A stretch of 64,000 bases of DNA, taken from contig NZ_OZ007001.1 of NCBI RefSeq assembly GCF_963931295.1, positions 3,055,001 to 3,119,000 on the forward strand. Direction: 5' to 3'. The DNA is from an uncultured Mailhella sp. Its GTDB lineage: Bacteria; Desulfobacterota; Desulfovibrionia; Desulfovibrionales; Desulfovibrionaceae. The translations under genes were made by a program, and so were the position numbers. Positions 15,163 to 22,742 of the stretch are shown here, in pieces (within the stretch, counting starts at the first letter, position 1; every line of letters starts with the position of its first letter). The notes under the pieces were generated by a model. It was not told where the DNA came from, did not search any database, and saw only the letters and a program-made list of their open reading frames with translations.

Positions 15163-17806
15163 ATATACCGAACTTGTGGAATGCGCCCGGGCTGTCCTTA
15201 CTGACGCCGGGTTGGTGCTGAAAGATGAAATAGATCTCAGCGGTGAACTGGCCATGTGCGGGACGGTGAAGAAGCCGAAAGGCACTGACGGCCGGTATGC
15301 CGTACATCTGGACTTTCCGCCGAATGTCTACGTTGTGAACTACCACGACGGCGGAGAGGGGCGGACGATTCCCCTGTATGACCGTGGCGCGCTGGACGCC
15401 ATGACCGCCGAAGAAAAGGAGGCCATGCGGGAGAGGATCCGGCAAGGCAAAGAAAAGGCTCTGAAAGAGAAGGAGGAGGAGCGCAGGGCCGCCGCTGAGA
15501 AGGCGAACAGCCTCTTTCCAACCTTCCCCCTTGCCGGAGAGGATAACGCCTATCTGCGCCGCAAGGGCGTGCTTCCTATGGGCGATATGCGACAGGACAA
15601 AGGCGGGCGGCTGGTGCTTCCGGTGAGGAACGCAGAAGGCCGGATAGTAAGCCTGCAGTTCGTTGACGGCGAGGGCAACAAGCGTTTCCTCAAGGGCGGG
15701 GAAAAGAAGGGCTGCTATTTCCCCATACCGGCAAAAGACGGAAGGCAGGACGGGCCGCTGCTCATTGGTGAAGGCTGTGCAACGCTGCTCAGTGCCTGCA
15801 TGGCGACGGGGTACGCCGGGCTTGTGGCCTTCGATGTCGGGAACCTTGAACATGTGGCCCGGATGGCGAGAAGCAAATACCCGGATAGAGAAATCATCCT
15901 TCTTGCCGACAACGATATCCACGAGGACGGAAGCCGGAATACCGGTGTAGAGGAGGCGACGGCGGCGGCGCAGGCCGTGGGCGGGAAGCTGGCCGTGTGT
16001 CCGGCAATCAGGGGACGCAAGGCAGATTTCAATGACCTCTTCACGGATACAGAGGACGGGCCGGAGAGGGTGCGCGTGTGCATCGAGAAGGCCATGAGAG
16101 AGGGCGGGGAAACTCGACTGCCTGCCGGTTATTTCATCCGAGCCAAGGGAGACAAGGCCGGGTTGTACAAGCTGGAAGAGAAGGGAGACGATGTGCAGGA
16201 ATACAGACTTGGGCCGCCTCTCCGGGTTCTGGGAAGAACAAAAGACGAACACTCCAAGAACTGGGGCTTTCTGCTTGAATGGCGTGACCCTGCAAATGTG
16301 CTTCACCGTATGGCCCTGCCGGAAGAATCATTACAAAAGCAAGGCCGTGAATGGGCGTCTATGCTGGCCGCTGATGGCTACAGTGTTGCGCCCGGTATGC
16401 ATGGCAGGTTTGTGAACTTTCTCTACGGCATACAGACAAAGCGCATGATTACCAACGTTTCCAAGGTTGGCTGGTTCAACAAGGGAGACGTGAAAGCAAC
16501 GACGGAAGATGAATATTGCTTTGTCCTGCCTGATGTAACCATCGGCGCGGAAGATGGCATTGTCGTATTGCAGACGCTGGACTTCGTGCGGAACGCATAC
16601 CAGACGGGCGGAAGCTTTGAGAAATGGCAGGAGATGGCGGCCTTGTGTGCGGGCAATTCGCGCCTCTCCTTTTTCCTGTGCGCTGGTTTCGCCGGTGCTC
16701 TGCTCAAACCGGCAGGCATGGAAGGCGGCGGTTTTTCCATAGAGGGGGATTCCAGTTGCGGGAAAAGCACCTGCCTCAAGGTTGCGGCCTCCGCTTGGAA
16801 TGAATGCGAAAAGCTCCGCACTTGGCGCACTACTTCAAACGGCCTTGAAGCTGTAGCTACCATGTTCAATGACGGCGTTCTGGTGTTGGATGAAGTCGGA
16901 GAGGTTCAAGCGCATGACTTGTCAGAAGCGGCCTACATGCTTGCCAATGGTTCGGGCAAGACTCGTGCCGGACGTAGTGGCGGCGCAAGGCAAACGGCGT
17001 CTTGGCGTCTGTTGTTCCTTTCCAGTGGTGAGGTTGGCTTGAAGGATAAGCTTGAAGCAGCAGGAATAAAGCCAAGGGCGGGGCAGGAAGTCCGCTATGT
17101 GAACATTCCTGTTGATACTTCAATGGTGAGCGCGTTGCACGGGTTCGATGATTCCGCGTCTCTGGTGAATCATATAAGGAACCTGTGTGAAAACAACTAT
17201 GGCCATGCAAGCAGGGCTTTTCTTGGCTGGCTGGTGAAGAACTATACCGAGGTTCAAAGCACACTTGGCAAGGCTATTCCCTGCATAGAAAACAAGCTGT
17301 GCCCTTCTGATGCCGGTGAACAGGTGCACCGTGTGGCCCGCCGCTTTGCGCTGGTTGCTGTGGCGGGAAATCTTGCCAAGGCTGCCGGGATTATCCCTGA
17401 TGCCGTAAATCCCGTGTGGGCCGTGCGTTCCTGTTTTGACGGCTGGCTTTCTTTGCGTGGTGGTGCCGGAGCCTCTGAAGATTCCGCTATCCTATCTGCT
17501 GTCCAACTCTTTATTGAGCGCAACGGGCAAAGCTGCTTTCAGGACATTGACCATCCCGACGCCGTTTGCATCAACCGCGTAGGGTTCCGGCGGAAGGTCG
17601 GAGATAACCGCTATGAATACATCGTGCTGCGTGAGTCCTTCAAGAAGATGATCGGAGATTATGGAGTCAAAAGGGCATTAGCGGTGCTTGAAAATCATGG
17701 CTGGCTGAAAGTTGAGGCCGGGCGAATTGATCCTAAAGTGTCGCTTCCCGGACTGGGAAGGCCGCGCGTGTACGTCCTGACCATGCCCGATGACTCCGAA
17801 AACTGA
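15152..17806 (+). CDS. Toprim primase - DUF927 helicase replication protein
   Basis: 884 residues. An N-terminal 60-residue zinc-less part leads to a Toprim domain (about 190-300) with LLIGEGCATLLSAC (catalytic Glu) and IILLADNDIHEDG (DxD). The second half is a DUF927-type superfamily-3/RecA-like helicase with Walker A GDSSCGKST (about 531-539) and Walker B GVLVLDEVGE (about 575), then FLSSGEVGL. The arrangement serves the same role as P4 alpha protein: priming and unwinding at an element-specific origin. The repeat array directly after the stop is the likely origin. It is the largest gene of the element. Confidence 0.88.
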   Translation: MPFEYTELVECARAVLTDAGLVLKDEIDLSGELAMCGTVKKPKGTDGRYAVHLDFPPNVYVVNYHDGGEGRTIPLYDRGALDAMTAEEKEAMRERIRQGKEKALKEKEEERRAAAEKANSLFPTFPLAGEDNAYLRRKGVLPMGDMRQDKGGRLVLPVRNAEGRIVSLQFVDGEGNKRFLKGGEKKGCYFPIPAKDGRQDGPLLIGEGCATLLSACMATGYAGLVAFDVGNLEHVARMARSKYPDREIILLADNDIHEDGSRNTGVEEATAAAQAVGGKLAVCPAIRGRKADFNDLFTDTEDGPERVRVCIEKAMREGGETRLPAGYFIRAKGDKAGLYKLEEKGDDVQEYRLGPPLRVLGRTKDEHSKNWGFLLEWRDPANVLHRMALPEESLQKQGREWASMLAADGYSVAPGMHGRFVNFLYGIQTKRMITNVSKVGWFNKGDVKATTEDEYCFVLPDVTIGAEDGIVVLQTLDFVRNAYQTGGSFEKWQEMAALCAGNSRLSFFLCAGFAGALLKPAGMEGGGFSIEGDSSCGKSTCLKVAASAWNECEKLRTWRTTSNGLEAVATMFNDGVLVLDEVGEVQAHDLSEAAYMLANGSGKTRAGRSGGARQTASWRLLFLSSGEVGLKDKLEAAGIKPRAGQEVRYVNIPVDTSMVSALHGFDDSASLVNHIRNLCENNYGHASRAFLGWLVKNYTEVQSTLGKAIPCIENKLCPSDAGEQVHRVARRFALVAVAGNLAKAAGIIPDAVNPVWAVRSCFDGWLSLRGGAGASEDSAILSAVQLFIERNGQSCFQDIDHPDAVCINRVGFRRKVGDNRYEYIVLRESFKKMIGDYGVKRALAVLENHGWLKVEAGRIDPKVSLPGLGRPRVYVLTMPDDSEN

Positions 17807-17826
17807 AACAAACTTGTTTTTTTCGT

Positions 17827-18060
17827 TGGGGCAACTGGGGCAGATGGGGCAGTTCATATATTTCAATTAGTTACATTGAAAAAATCTGCCCCAAAAGTGC
17901 CCCAAGTGCCCCGAAAAAATGGGGCAGGCAAGAAATTGAAGGCTTGCAAAATTTGCGGGGGTGCCCCAAGTGCCCCAAAATAAAAAAGCGTTTGGGGCAG
18001 GCAAAAACGGCTGAAAACCGTTGTGCCGCAACGGGTGCCCCAACTGCCCCAAGTGCCCCA
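17827..18060. repeat. Array of TGCCCCA/TGGGGCA heptamers, probable replication origin
   Basis: Thirteen heptamers (one ending in G) occur in 234 bases: TGGGGCA at 17827, 17836, 17845, 17920, 17993 and TGCCCCA at 17887, 17898, 17907 (TGCCCCG), 17962, 17971, 18036, 18045, 18054. Within clusters the period is exactly 9 bp with AC, AG or GA spacers. Direct and inverted orientation alternate. Between clusters the sequence is AT-rich. Position next to the primase/helicase fits an iteron origin; a repression site is the alternative. Confidence 0.75.
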
Positions 18061-18102
18061 AGCAAAAAATCATACTTGTTTTGTTTTTCAGGCGGTGAGG
18101 CC

Positions 18103-18534
18103 ATGAACGAAAGCGAAATGTTCGGCTTGATGATGGGCGATATGTATGAATCCGATGACCTCGAAAAGGGGCAGGCGGAAGAACGGGTAGAGGAAAAGAA
18201 CGCGGGGGAACCGGCAAAAGATGAGCTTCCTACCCTGCCGGAAGAAAGGTCCCTTGCGGAGCCTGTAGGGGCCGCTGGTGAGGCCGAGGCTATGGGATGG
18301 GGAACGGAGTCGGGCGAGGCGTCGGAAGTCGGCGCAAGGGCGCGGGCGCGGTTCCAGTCTCCCCCGGTGGATCGGAGAGGCTTCCCCGACTTCCCCACGT
18401 TCTGCGCTGGGTACGGGAAGGGCTGCGGGGCCTGTCGGTTCTTCCGCATGGGGCGCGGGCCGTTCTGTGCTGTGTGGGGTGCAGCGTGGCCGAAGTTCCA
18501 GAGGGACGCGGAGACGGATACGGCGACATGGTGA
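18103..18534 (+). CDS. Hypothetical element protein with C-terminal Cys motif
   Basis: 143 residues from ATG 18103 (GGTGAGG upstream). Acidic N-terminal two thirds (ESDDLEKGQAEERVEEKNAG), then a compact end FCAGYGKGCGACRFFRMGRG with three closely spaced Cys plus a further Cys (FCAVWG), a possible metal site. No family recognised. It begins right after the heptamer array. Confidence 0.5.
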   Translation: MNESEMFGLMMGDMYESDDLEKGQAEERVEEKNAGEPAKDELPTLPEERSLAEPVGAAGEAEAMGWGTESGEASEVGARARARFQSPPVDRRGFPDFPTFCAGYGKGCGACRFFRMGRGPFCAVWGAAWPKFQRDAETDTATW

Positions 18535-18699
18535 GGGGGGGCTGCGGGTTCAACGGGCTGAAATTTCAGCTCGCTAGCTGCGCTCAAATGTTAGCGCAGT
18601 AGCTGCAAGGCCGTCTGTGCCTGTTTTTTGGCATGGCGTGGCCATCCATCGGGAAAAGAAGAAACGCGCCTCTCCGTGGCGCAGGCGGGAGAAAAAGTA

Positions 18700-18957
18700 A
18701 TGCTTGAAAAGCTAGATGTTGAATACGTTGTAAACGGTGAGACTTGCCTTGTGGATGATAAGAAGTTGAAGGTTGCCTATATGGACGAGTTCCAAGTTAT
18801 GGACGCCTTGCTTCTTTCTGCTGACAAGATTCTTGCAGAGAGGTGGAATCTTGGGGCGGTCGGTCTGCTGCTGAACGCTTACCAGTGCATAAAAGAAATG
18901 CGCGAACTTCTTGAAACTGGGGAAACTCCTGAAGAGGTGCAGGAGGTGAAAGAGTGA
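18700..18957 (+). CDS. Small hypothetical protein upstream of the ERCC4 nuclease
   Basis: 85 residues from ATG 18700 with GGGAGAAA upstream. Sequence LDVEYVVNGETCLVDDKKLKVAYMDEFQVMDALLL then a helical end. No family recognised. Its stop overlaps the GTG of the nuclease (GTGA), so the two are translationally coupled and may act together. Confidence 0.6.
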   Translation: MLEKLDVEYVVNGETCLVDDKKLKVAYMDEFQVMDALLLSADKILAERWNLGAVGLLLNAYQCIKEMRELLETGETPEEVQEVKE

Positions 18958-19421
18958 AGATCATCATAGACACGTGGGAACAGCGGCCGTTCGCGTTCCT
19001 GGGACAAAACGGCGACATTGAAACGGAGCGCGGAACGCTGTCCCTGGGAGACTATTCCCTTGCCGGGCTGACTGATCGCGTGGCCGTGGAACGAAAGAGC
19101 CTTGCTGATTTGGTCATGTGTCTTGGGAAAGAGCGGGAGCGGTTCCAGCGGGAACTCATGAGGGCGGCCGCGCTGGAAGCCTTCGCCGTGGTTGTCGAAA
19201 GCTCATGGCAGGACTTGGCGGCCGGAAAGTATCGTTCAAAGCTCTCTCCGGGGGCTGGCATGGCGTCGGTACTGGCCTTCATGGCAAGGCATCGTGTACC
19301 CTTCCTCTTTGCCGGTAACAGGGAGAACGCCGAGGCAGTCACGGCCGGTTTTCTTCGGCAGTACCTCAAGGGCAAGGCGCATGAAGTGAAGGCCATACAG
19401 GAGGCCGTGGGCGTCCTGTAA
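18954..19421 (+). CDS. ERCC4-domain (XPF-type) nuclease
   Basis: 155 residues, GTG start with AGGAGG seven bases upstream. IIIDTWEQRPF (DTxEQ), GTLSLGDYSLAGL, VAVERKSLADLVMCLGKERERFQREL give the GDY...ERKxxxD nuclease core of the ERCC4/XPF family. The usual Arg of DTREQ is Trp here. It is a stand-alone nuclease domain without helicase or HhH parts, as seen in phages and islands, where it may cut branched DNA during replication or packaging. Confidence 0.82.
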   Translation: MKIIIDTWEQRPFAFLGQNGDIETERGTLSLGDYSLAGLTDRVAVERKSLADLVMCLGKERERFQRELMRAAALEAFAVVVESSWQDLAAGKYRSKLSPGAGMASVLAFMARHRVPFLFAGNRENAEAVTAGFLRQYLKGKAHEVKAIQEAVGVL

Positions 19422-19640
19422 AAGCAGGTCGGAACAGGGGTCGCCTACTACGGAAAACTAGAGGTGCGCAAACTGTCCCTACTTGGTAAAACTTGGGAAA
19501 GCATCGAGAGGCCGGTGCGCGGGGGCCGTTCCCGGGAGACTGGGGCGGCCTCTATTCGTATGCCGGGGCGCGGTGTGTGCCGCCGGTGTGCGAGGGCGTA
19601 GAATGGCGAGTCCTTCAGGCCATGACAGGGAGGTGAGGCG

Positions 19641-20120
19641 GTGAGCGGTTCCATGCGTCTATGCCGGTATTGCGGCGGTCCTCTCCCCGACGGCTCGACA
19701 AGGCATAGGCTTTACTGCTCCGATCATTGCAGGCGGAAGTATCAGGACGAAAGGCGCAAGGCTGAGCGGGACGAGTTGAAGGCGCTCCGGCATGAGGACA
19801 AGGCCGGGGACGCGTGGCTCGATCCGTGGTCACGGTGCGACGTGGACGACTGGACGGCGGAAGAGATACTTGCCAATGCGTTGCTTGATCCTCTCCCCGC
19901 CGGACTGGTGTGGGAGGACTCATCAATAAAACTCAAGTTCGGAAATCGACCCTCTTCCGGCCGGGACGGACTGGGATGGGATGACACGGGGAACCATGAG
20001 GGAACCAAGAGGACGGGCAAGGACAACGAGGTTACGGCGAGGTTGGCAAGGCGGAAGGCGCGCAGGGAAAGCCGCAGGGAGAGGCGGCGCAGGCTCCGGG
20101 GAAGTGTTAGGAAAGTGTGA
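19641..20120 (+). CDS. Zinc-finger-like basic hypothetical protein
   Basis: 159 residues from GTG 19641 (AGGGAGG upstream; an ATG at 19653 is the alternative). RLCRYCGGPLPDGSTRHRLYCSDHCRRKYQ is a C-x2-C...C-x3-C zinc-binding pattern of the kind seen in small nucleic-acid-binding proteins of phages. The C-terminus is strongly basic (RRKARRESRRERRRRLRG). Possible DNA-binding or host-takeover role; no named family is claimed. Confidence 0.55.
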   Translation: MSGSMRLCRYCGGPLPDGSTRHRLYCSDHCRRKYQDERRKAERDELKALRHEDKAGDAWLDPWSRCDVDDWTAEEILANALLDPLPAGLVWEDSSIKLKFGNRPSSGRDGLGWDDTGNHEGTKRTGKDNEVTARLARRKARRESRRERRRRLRGSVRKV

Positions 20121-20370
20121 GGGTACAGCAAGGTTACTGCAAGGTTTGGGACGGTAAGGTTACGGTAAGGCAGGGGCAGAATTCACACTAAGGTTACCAT
20201 AAGGTTTTGGGAGCGGTAAGGTAGCAGGCTGGTAGCAGGTGGCAACCGCAAAAAAAGAAGGTAGCAGCTCGAAAAGTTAACACCGGACTTAACACCGTTC
20301 ACCACAAAAAAGAGACGTAAGTTGACGGCTGGTTGACGGCGTAAACCACAAAAAAAGGACCGGCAAGGGG
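20121..20370. repeat. Cluster of several doubled short motifs
   Basis: Four kinds of short repeats follow each other. AAGGTTAC-type units (20130, 20156, 20190) with extra GGTAAGG copies (20153, 20164, 20214 region); GGTAGCAG at about 20219, 20230, 20259; TTAACACCG twice (about 20277-20300); GTTGACGGC twice about 11 bases apart (20321-20345 region); and ACCACAAAAAA twice. No gene is seen. Spacings near 11 bp suggest protein-binding sites on one face of DNA. Confidence 0.6.
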
Positions 20371-20663
20371 TGAAAGATTCGTACACCTCCCCCGATCAGG
20401 ATAGCACGCCTCCCCTCCTGCCGGGCAGTGGCCAAATCACCCAAAAGGGAGTGAACCGGCTCATATCTGAGCGCGTTGCTTCCTCACCTGCCGGAACTCG
20501 CCACAAGGCCGTAGAGGCGTGGAACGGGGACGACATGACCAACACAGGCCGGGCGGTAAACGTGTCCCTCCGTGGCGCGTGGCGGCTTGACGGGGTATGT
20601 CCGGCATGAGAGATTGAACGCGGGGACAACGGGCGATTCATGGGAAGCGCCTCCAAGGTTGCG

Positions 20664-20692
20664 GGCCGTCTGGGTAACCGGGCGGCCTTTTT
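20664..20692 (+). terminator. Intrinsic terminator with GTAA tetraloop
   Basis: GGCCGTCTGG-GTAA-CCGGGCGGCC followed by TTTTTC: a fully paired 10-bp stem (two G-T pairs) with a GNRA loop. No coding gene precedes it within 500 bases, so it may end a small RNA or the element's long transcript. Confidence 0.75.
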
Positions 20693-20764
20693 CTTGTGGG
20701 CGAGGCTTGACGATATGCCCGGCAAGTGAGAGTGTGTGCACACATCGGCGGCCGCACTGGCTGC

Positions 20765-20892
20765 AAAAAGGGGAACGACGCAGGACTACCCGAGAAGTCC
20801 GCGCCGTGGCAGGAACGTCCTCCCCCGGTGGGGTGGATAAACCCGCCTGCCAGTCTCGGATAGGACGCTTGGGAAACTGGGCGTCCTTTTTT
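20765..20892 (+). ncRNA. Possible structured small RNA with terminator
   Basis: GGACGCTTGG-GAAA-CTGGGCGTCC (20863-20886) followed by six T is a second GNRA-loop terminator 199 bases after the first. Upstream, TGGCAGG (20807-20813) pairs with CCTGCCA (20846-20852) around a CCCC/GGGG hairpin, and GACT...AGTC forms a further small stem. No protein gene fits this strand here. The terminator is clear; the RNA itself is a guess. Confidence 0.4.
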
Positions 20893-20990
20893 CGTGCCCT
20901 CACTTTGCCGGTGAAAATTAAGCCATATCCGGGTAACACTTGTTCCGTAACGTTGATGTGAAGTCTCAACCTGCAACCTGTGAGGATACC

Positions 20991-21251
20991 ATGACCCACA
21001 AGCTGCTTTCTTTGGTAATGGCGTTGTTTCTACTGACGGTCTCCCTTGTCTTCTGTGAAGGGTTTGCTCCCGTGGTAGTGAATTCATTAGGCGTGTCGAC
21101 TGATGCAGGGACGGCCTACGCCGATGACTGGGATGACGATGATGATGACGATGATGACGATGGTGATTGGGACGATGACGAAGATGACGACGATGATGAC
21201 GACTGGGATGATGACGATGATGACCGGCGGCGAGGATGGCGGCGTTATTGA
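20991..21251 (+). CDS. Secreted extremely Asp-rich small protein
   Basis: 86 residues from ATG 20991 with GTGAGG upstream. A clear signal peptide (HKLLSLVMALFLLTVSLVF, cleavage probably after AYA) is followed by a tail with 29 Asp, one Glu, four Trp-separated blocks and a basic end RRRGWRRY. The Asp runs use mixed GAT/GAC codons, so it is not a simple replication-slippage tract. A periplasmic or surface polyanion able to bind calcium, metal or a cationic partner is a reasonable guess. It faces the Pro/basic-rich lipoprotein gene. Confidence 0.65.
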   Translation: MTHKLLSLVMALFLLTVSLVFCEGFAPVVVNSLGVSTDAGTAYADDWDDDDDDDDDDGDWDDDEDDDDDDDWDDDDDDRRRGWRRY

Positions 21252-21443
21252 GTGGTGAATGTCGGCACAGGCGACAAAAGGGGATGACCTCGCCTAGTGG
21301 GACAGATTGAAAAATAGTGCCATTTCTAGTGGCATATCGGATATGTGTAAAAAATATATTCAATGAAATAGGAGTATTGAACTGTCAATTATGATTCTGC
21401 CATCGCAAAAGGGCAGAAAAAGTGCAGGCCCGGCCTGAGGGGA

Positions 21444-21469
21444 AAGCCCCCGATAATCTTCGGGGGCCT
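21444..21469 (-). terminator. Terminator of the Pro-rich lipoprotein gene
   Basis: GCCCCCGA/TCGGGGGC stem (8 bp, loop TAATCT) directly after the lipoprotein stop on the minus strand, followed there by CTTTCC. Confidence 0.65.
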
Positions 21470-21473
21470 TGCA

Positions 21474-21662
21474 TTACCAGTATCTGTGAGGCGGAGGCGG
21501 GGGCGGAGGACGATGCCCCTTGGGCGGACGGCGGGGGCGCTTCTTCGGCTTGTGATGGTCGGGCGGCGGAGGAGGAACAACGCATCCGGTCAGCGACGAG
21601 GTCGCCATGCCGATGGTCGCCAGAGCCGCAAAGGTGCGGAGAAAAGAGCGTCTGGTCATCAT
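21474..21662 (-). CDS. Small Pro/basic-rich lipoprotein
   Basis: 62 residues from ATG 21662 (AAAGG eight bases upstream). TRRSFLRTF is a twin-arginine-like start, and SSLTGC is a lipobox with Cys near residue 26. The mature part is only about 37 residues, made of two proline runs and His/Lys/Arg (DHHKPKKRPRRPPKGHR), ending HRYW. It is likely an outer-membrane-anchored polycationic peptide. It may bind cell wall, heme/metal or the neighbouring Asp-rich protein. No family is claimed. Confidence 0.65.
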   Translation of the reverse strand: MMTRRSFLRTFAALATIGMATSSLTGCVVPPPPPDHHKPKKRPRRPPKGHRPPPPPPPHRYW

Positions 21663-21740
21663 AACGTTGCCTTTTGTTTTGAAATATATGAATTTTCTTG
21701 ACCTGTAGCTTATTGGTAGCATAGCTGGGAGCATTGTCAA

Positions 21741-22165
21741 TCATCTCTTCCGGGATGAGGGCGCCGGCGTGAGATTTTTCGACGCTCCTGCGGGGGAATG
21801 TTCGACAAAGCGACTCTCCGGTGAATCACCGGCTTTTGCCGTCAGCGACCTTGAATCATTGCCGAATCTCCCCGCGTTTGGTGGCGTCATGATGTCGGTG
21901 CAGGACTTCGTCTTGTCATGACATCTTTGGCAAACGTGAAAGGCGCAAAAAAAAACAGCCTCCGCGAGACGTCACGGGGGCTGTTTTTGCATGCGGAGAT
22001 CCGCGGGAATATGGGCGGCAGGTCAATCGGCGGATGCATGACGACGGCGCTTCGGCGCGGAACCGACGCCGTGCATCCGCCTTATGCCGCTCTCATGCCG
22101 CGACTGGCGCGCAGCATGGGCCGCTTTTGCATGAGCGCTTTCCTGCTGCGCGCATGGATGCGGCA
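21741..22165. other. Intergenic, terminator and hairpins only
   Basis: No supported gene. It carries a two-way terminator (21951-21988) and a 10-bp inverted repeat GGCGGATGCA (22029-22038) with TGCATCCGCC (22072-22081) containing an internal GCGC-TTCG-GCGC hairpin, which would lie in the 3' end of the cupin transcript. Confidence 0.55.
21951..21988. terminator. Two-way terminator
   Basis: AAAAACAGCCTCCG pairs with CGGGGGCTGTTTTT (one mismatch-like G-T pairing); A-run on one side and T-run on the other allow termination in both directions. It would end the cupin transcript on the minus strand. Confidence 0.8.
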
Positions 22166-22543
22166 TTACAGCCAGCTGGGCTTCTTGTCCGACAGAACTG
22201 CGTCGTTCATGGTAAAGGCGTCGAGGCTTCCGGCCTTGACCTGGATGCAGAGAAAACAGATGCCCTTGTCGGCAGAGGCGCTGATGCAGCGCTCCGCGCC
22301 GGGATCGATGCGGAAACAGCTTCCTGCCTTCAGCGGCAGTTCCTTGCCGTCAACATACAGTCTGCCTTCGCCTTCCAGCACGAGATAGACTTCTTCATTG
22401 TGCTTGTGCGCATGTACAAAGGGCACGGAGACGCCCGCGGGCAGATTGTTGCAGGAAATTTCCGCGCCGGTCAGGCTGAGAAGATCATGCAGTTCGGTGC
22501 GCGAGGCGGAAAGATCAATGCAGTCGAGTTTGTACTGGGACAT
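22166..22543 (-). CDS. Single-domain cupin protein
   Basis: 125 residues from ATG 22543, with AGGAGC upstream. PFVHAHKHNEEVYLVLEGEG (H44, H46, H48, E50/E51) is cupin motif 1 and GSCFRIDPGAERCISA is motif 2, where the usual His is not obvious. Small cupins may bind metal and act as isomerase, oxygenase or sensor; the substrate is unknown. Its promoter carries a near-copy of the putative MarR operator, so it is probably the regulator's target. Confidence 0.8.
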   Translation of the reverse strand: MSQYKLDCIDLSASRTELHDLLSLTGAEISCNNLPAGVSVPFVHAHKHNEEVYLVLEGEGRLYVDGKELPLKAGSCFRIDPGAERCISASADKGICFLCIQVKAGSLDAFTMNDAVLSDKKPSWL

Positions 22544-22558
22544 GGAATGCTCCTTTTG

Positions 22559-22572
22559 ATTAGATATCAAAC
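22559..22572 (-). promoter_or_regulatory. Putative MarR operator before the cupin
   Basis: Read on the minus strand the site is GTTTGATATCTAAT, differing in one base from the site before marR. It lies 16 bases before the cupin ATG. Confidence 0.6.
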
Positions 22573-22590
22573 TTTTTATGAAAAATTTTT

Positions 22591-22612
22591 GCCGTTCCGC
22601 AAGGGGAACGGC
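22591..22612 (-). terminator. Hairpin after marR
   Basis: GCCGTTCC/GGAACGGC stem with a six-base loop; on the minus strand it is followed by AAAAATTTTT. It separates marR from the cupin, which therefore has its own promoter. Confidence 0.65.
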
Positions 22613-22742
22613 AGGCCTCAACCTGTCGGCGTCATGAGAAATGCTCACGATTGTGACGCCGGATGCGTTTTCCGCAGGGCGAGCCGTTTGCTGGAACAGC
22701 GCATTTCGCCCCGGAAATGGCGATTCGCCCAGCGGAAAGCGG

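Larger units (their letters stand above)
11733..21400. mobile_element. Integrated P4-like satellite/genomic island at tRNA-Pro
   Basis: The left border is taken as the tRNA 3' end. Content in order: integrase, AlpA-type regulator, C4-like antisense RNA with target sites, small ORFs, Toprim-DUF927 primase/helicase, repeat array, small proteins, ERCC4 nuclease, zinc-finger protein, further repeats. This order (integrase, regulator, immunity RNA, replication protein) parallels phage P4. No structural, terminase or lysis gene is seen. The right border is uncertain: ATTCTGCCATCGC at 21394-21406 matches 11 of 13 bases of the tRNA T-arm/acceptor (11715-11727), a weak candidate for a decayed attR. 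Confidence 0.65.

Noticed and set aside
17827..18060. CRISPR array
   Set aside because: Units are 7 bp with 2-4-base spacers, in both orientations; no 25-40-bp repeat/spacer pattern and no cas genes.
20396..20743. Minus-strand gene starting near 20640 with a GGAGG before its ATG
   Set aside because: The protein is low-complexity Arg/Ser/Pro with no pattern, and the region is better explained by plus-strand terminator hairpins.
21121..21240. GAT/GAC microsatellite or phase-variable tract
   Set aside because: Codons are mixed and interrupted by Trp, Gly and Glu; reading frame and signal peptide indicate a protein-level constraint.
21394..21406. attR of the element as a firm call
   Set aside because: Only 11 of 13 bases match the tRNA end and the match stops there; tRNA-targeted integrases normally leave a longer exact repeat.
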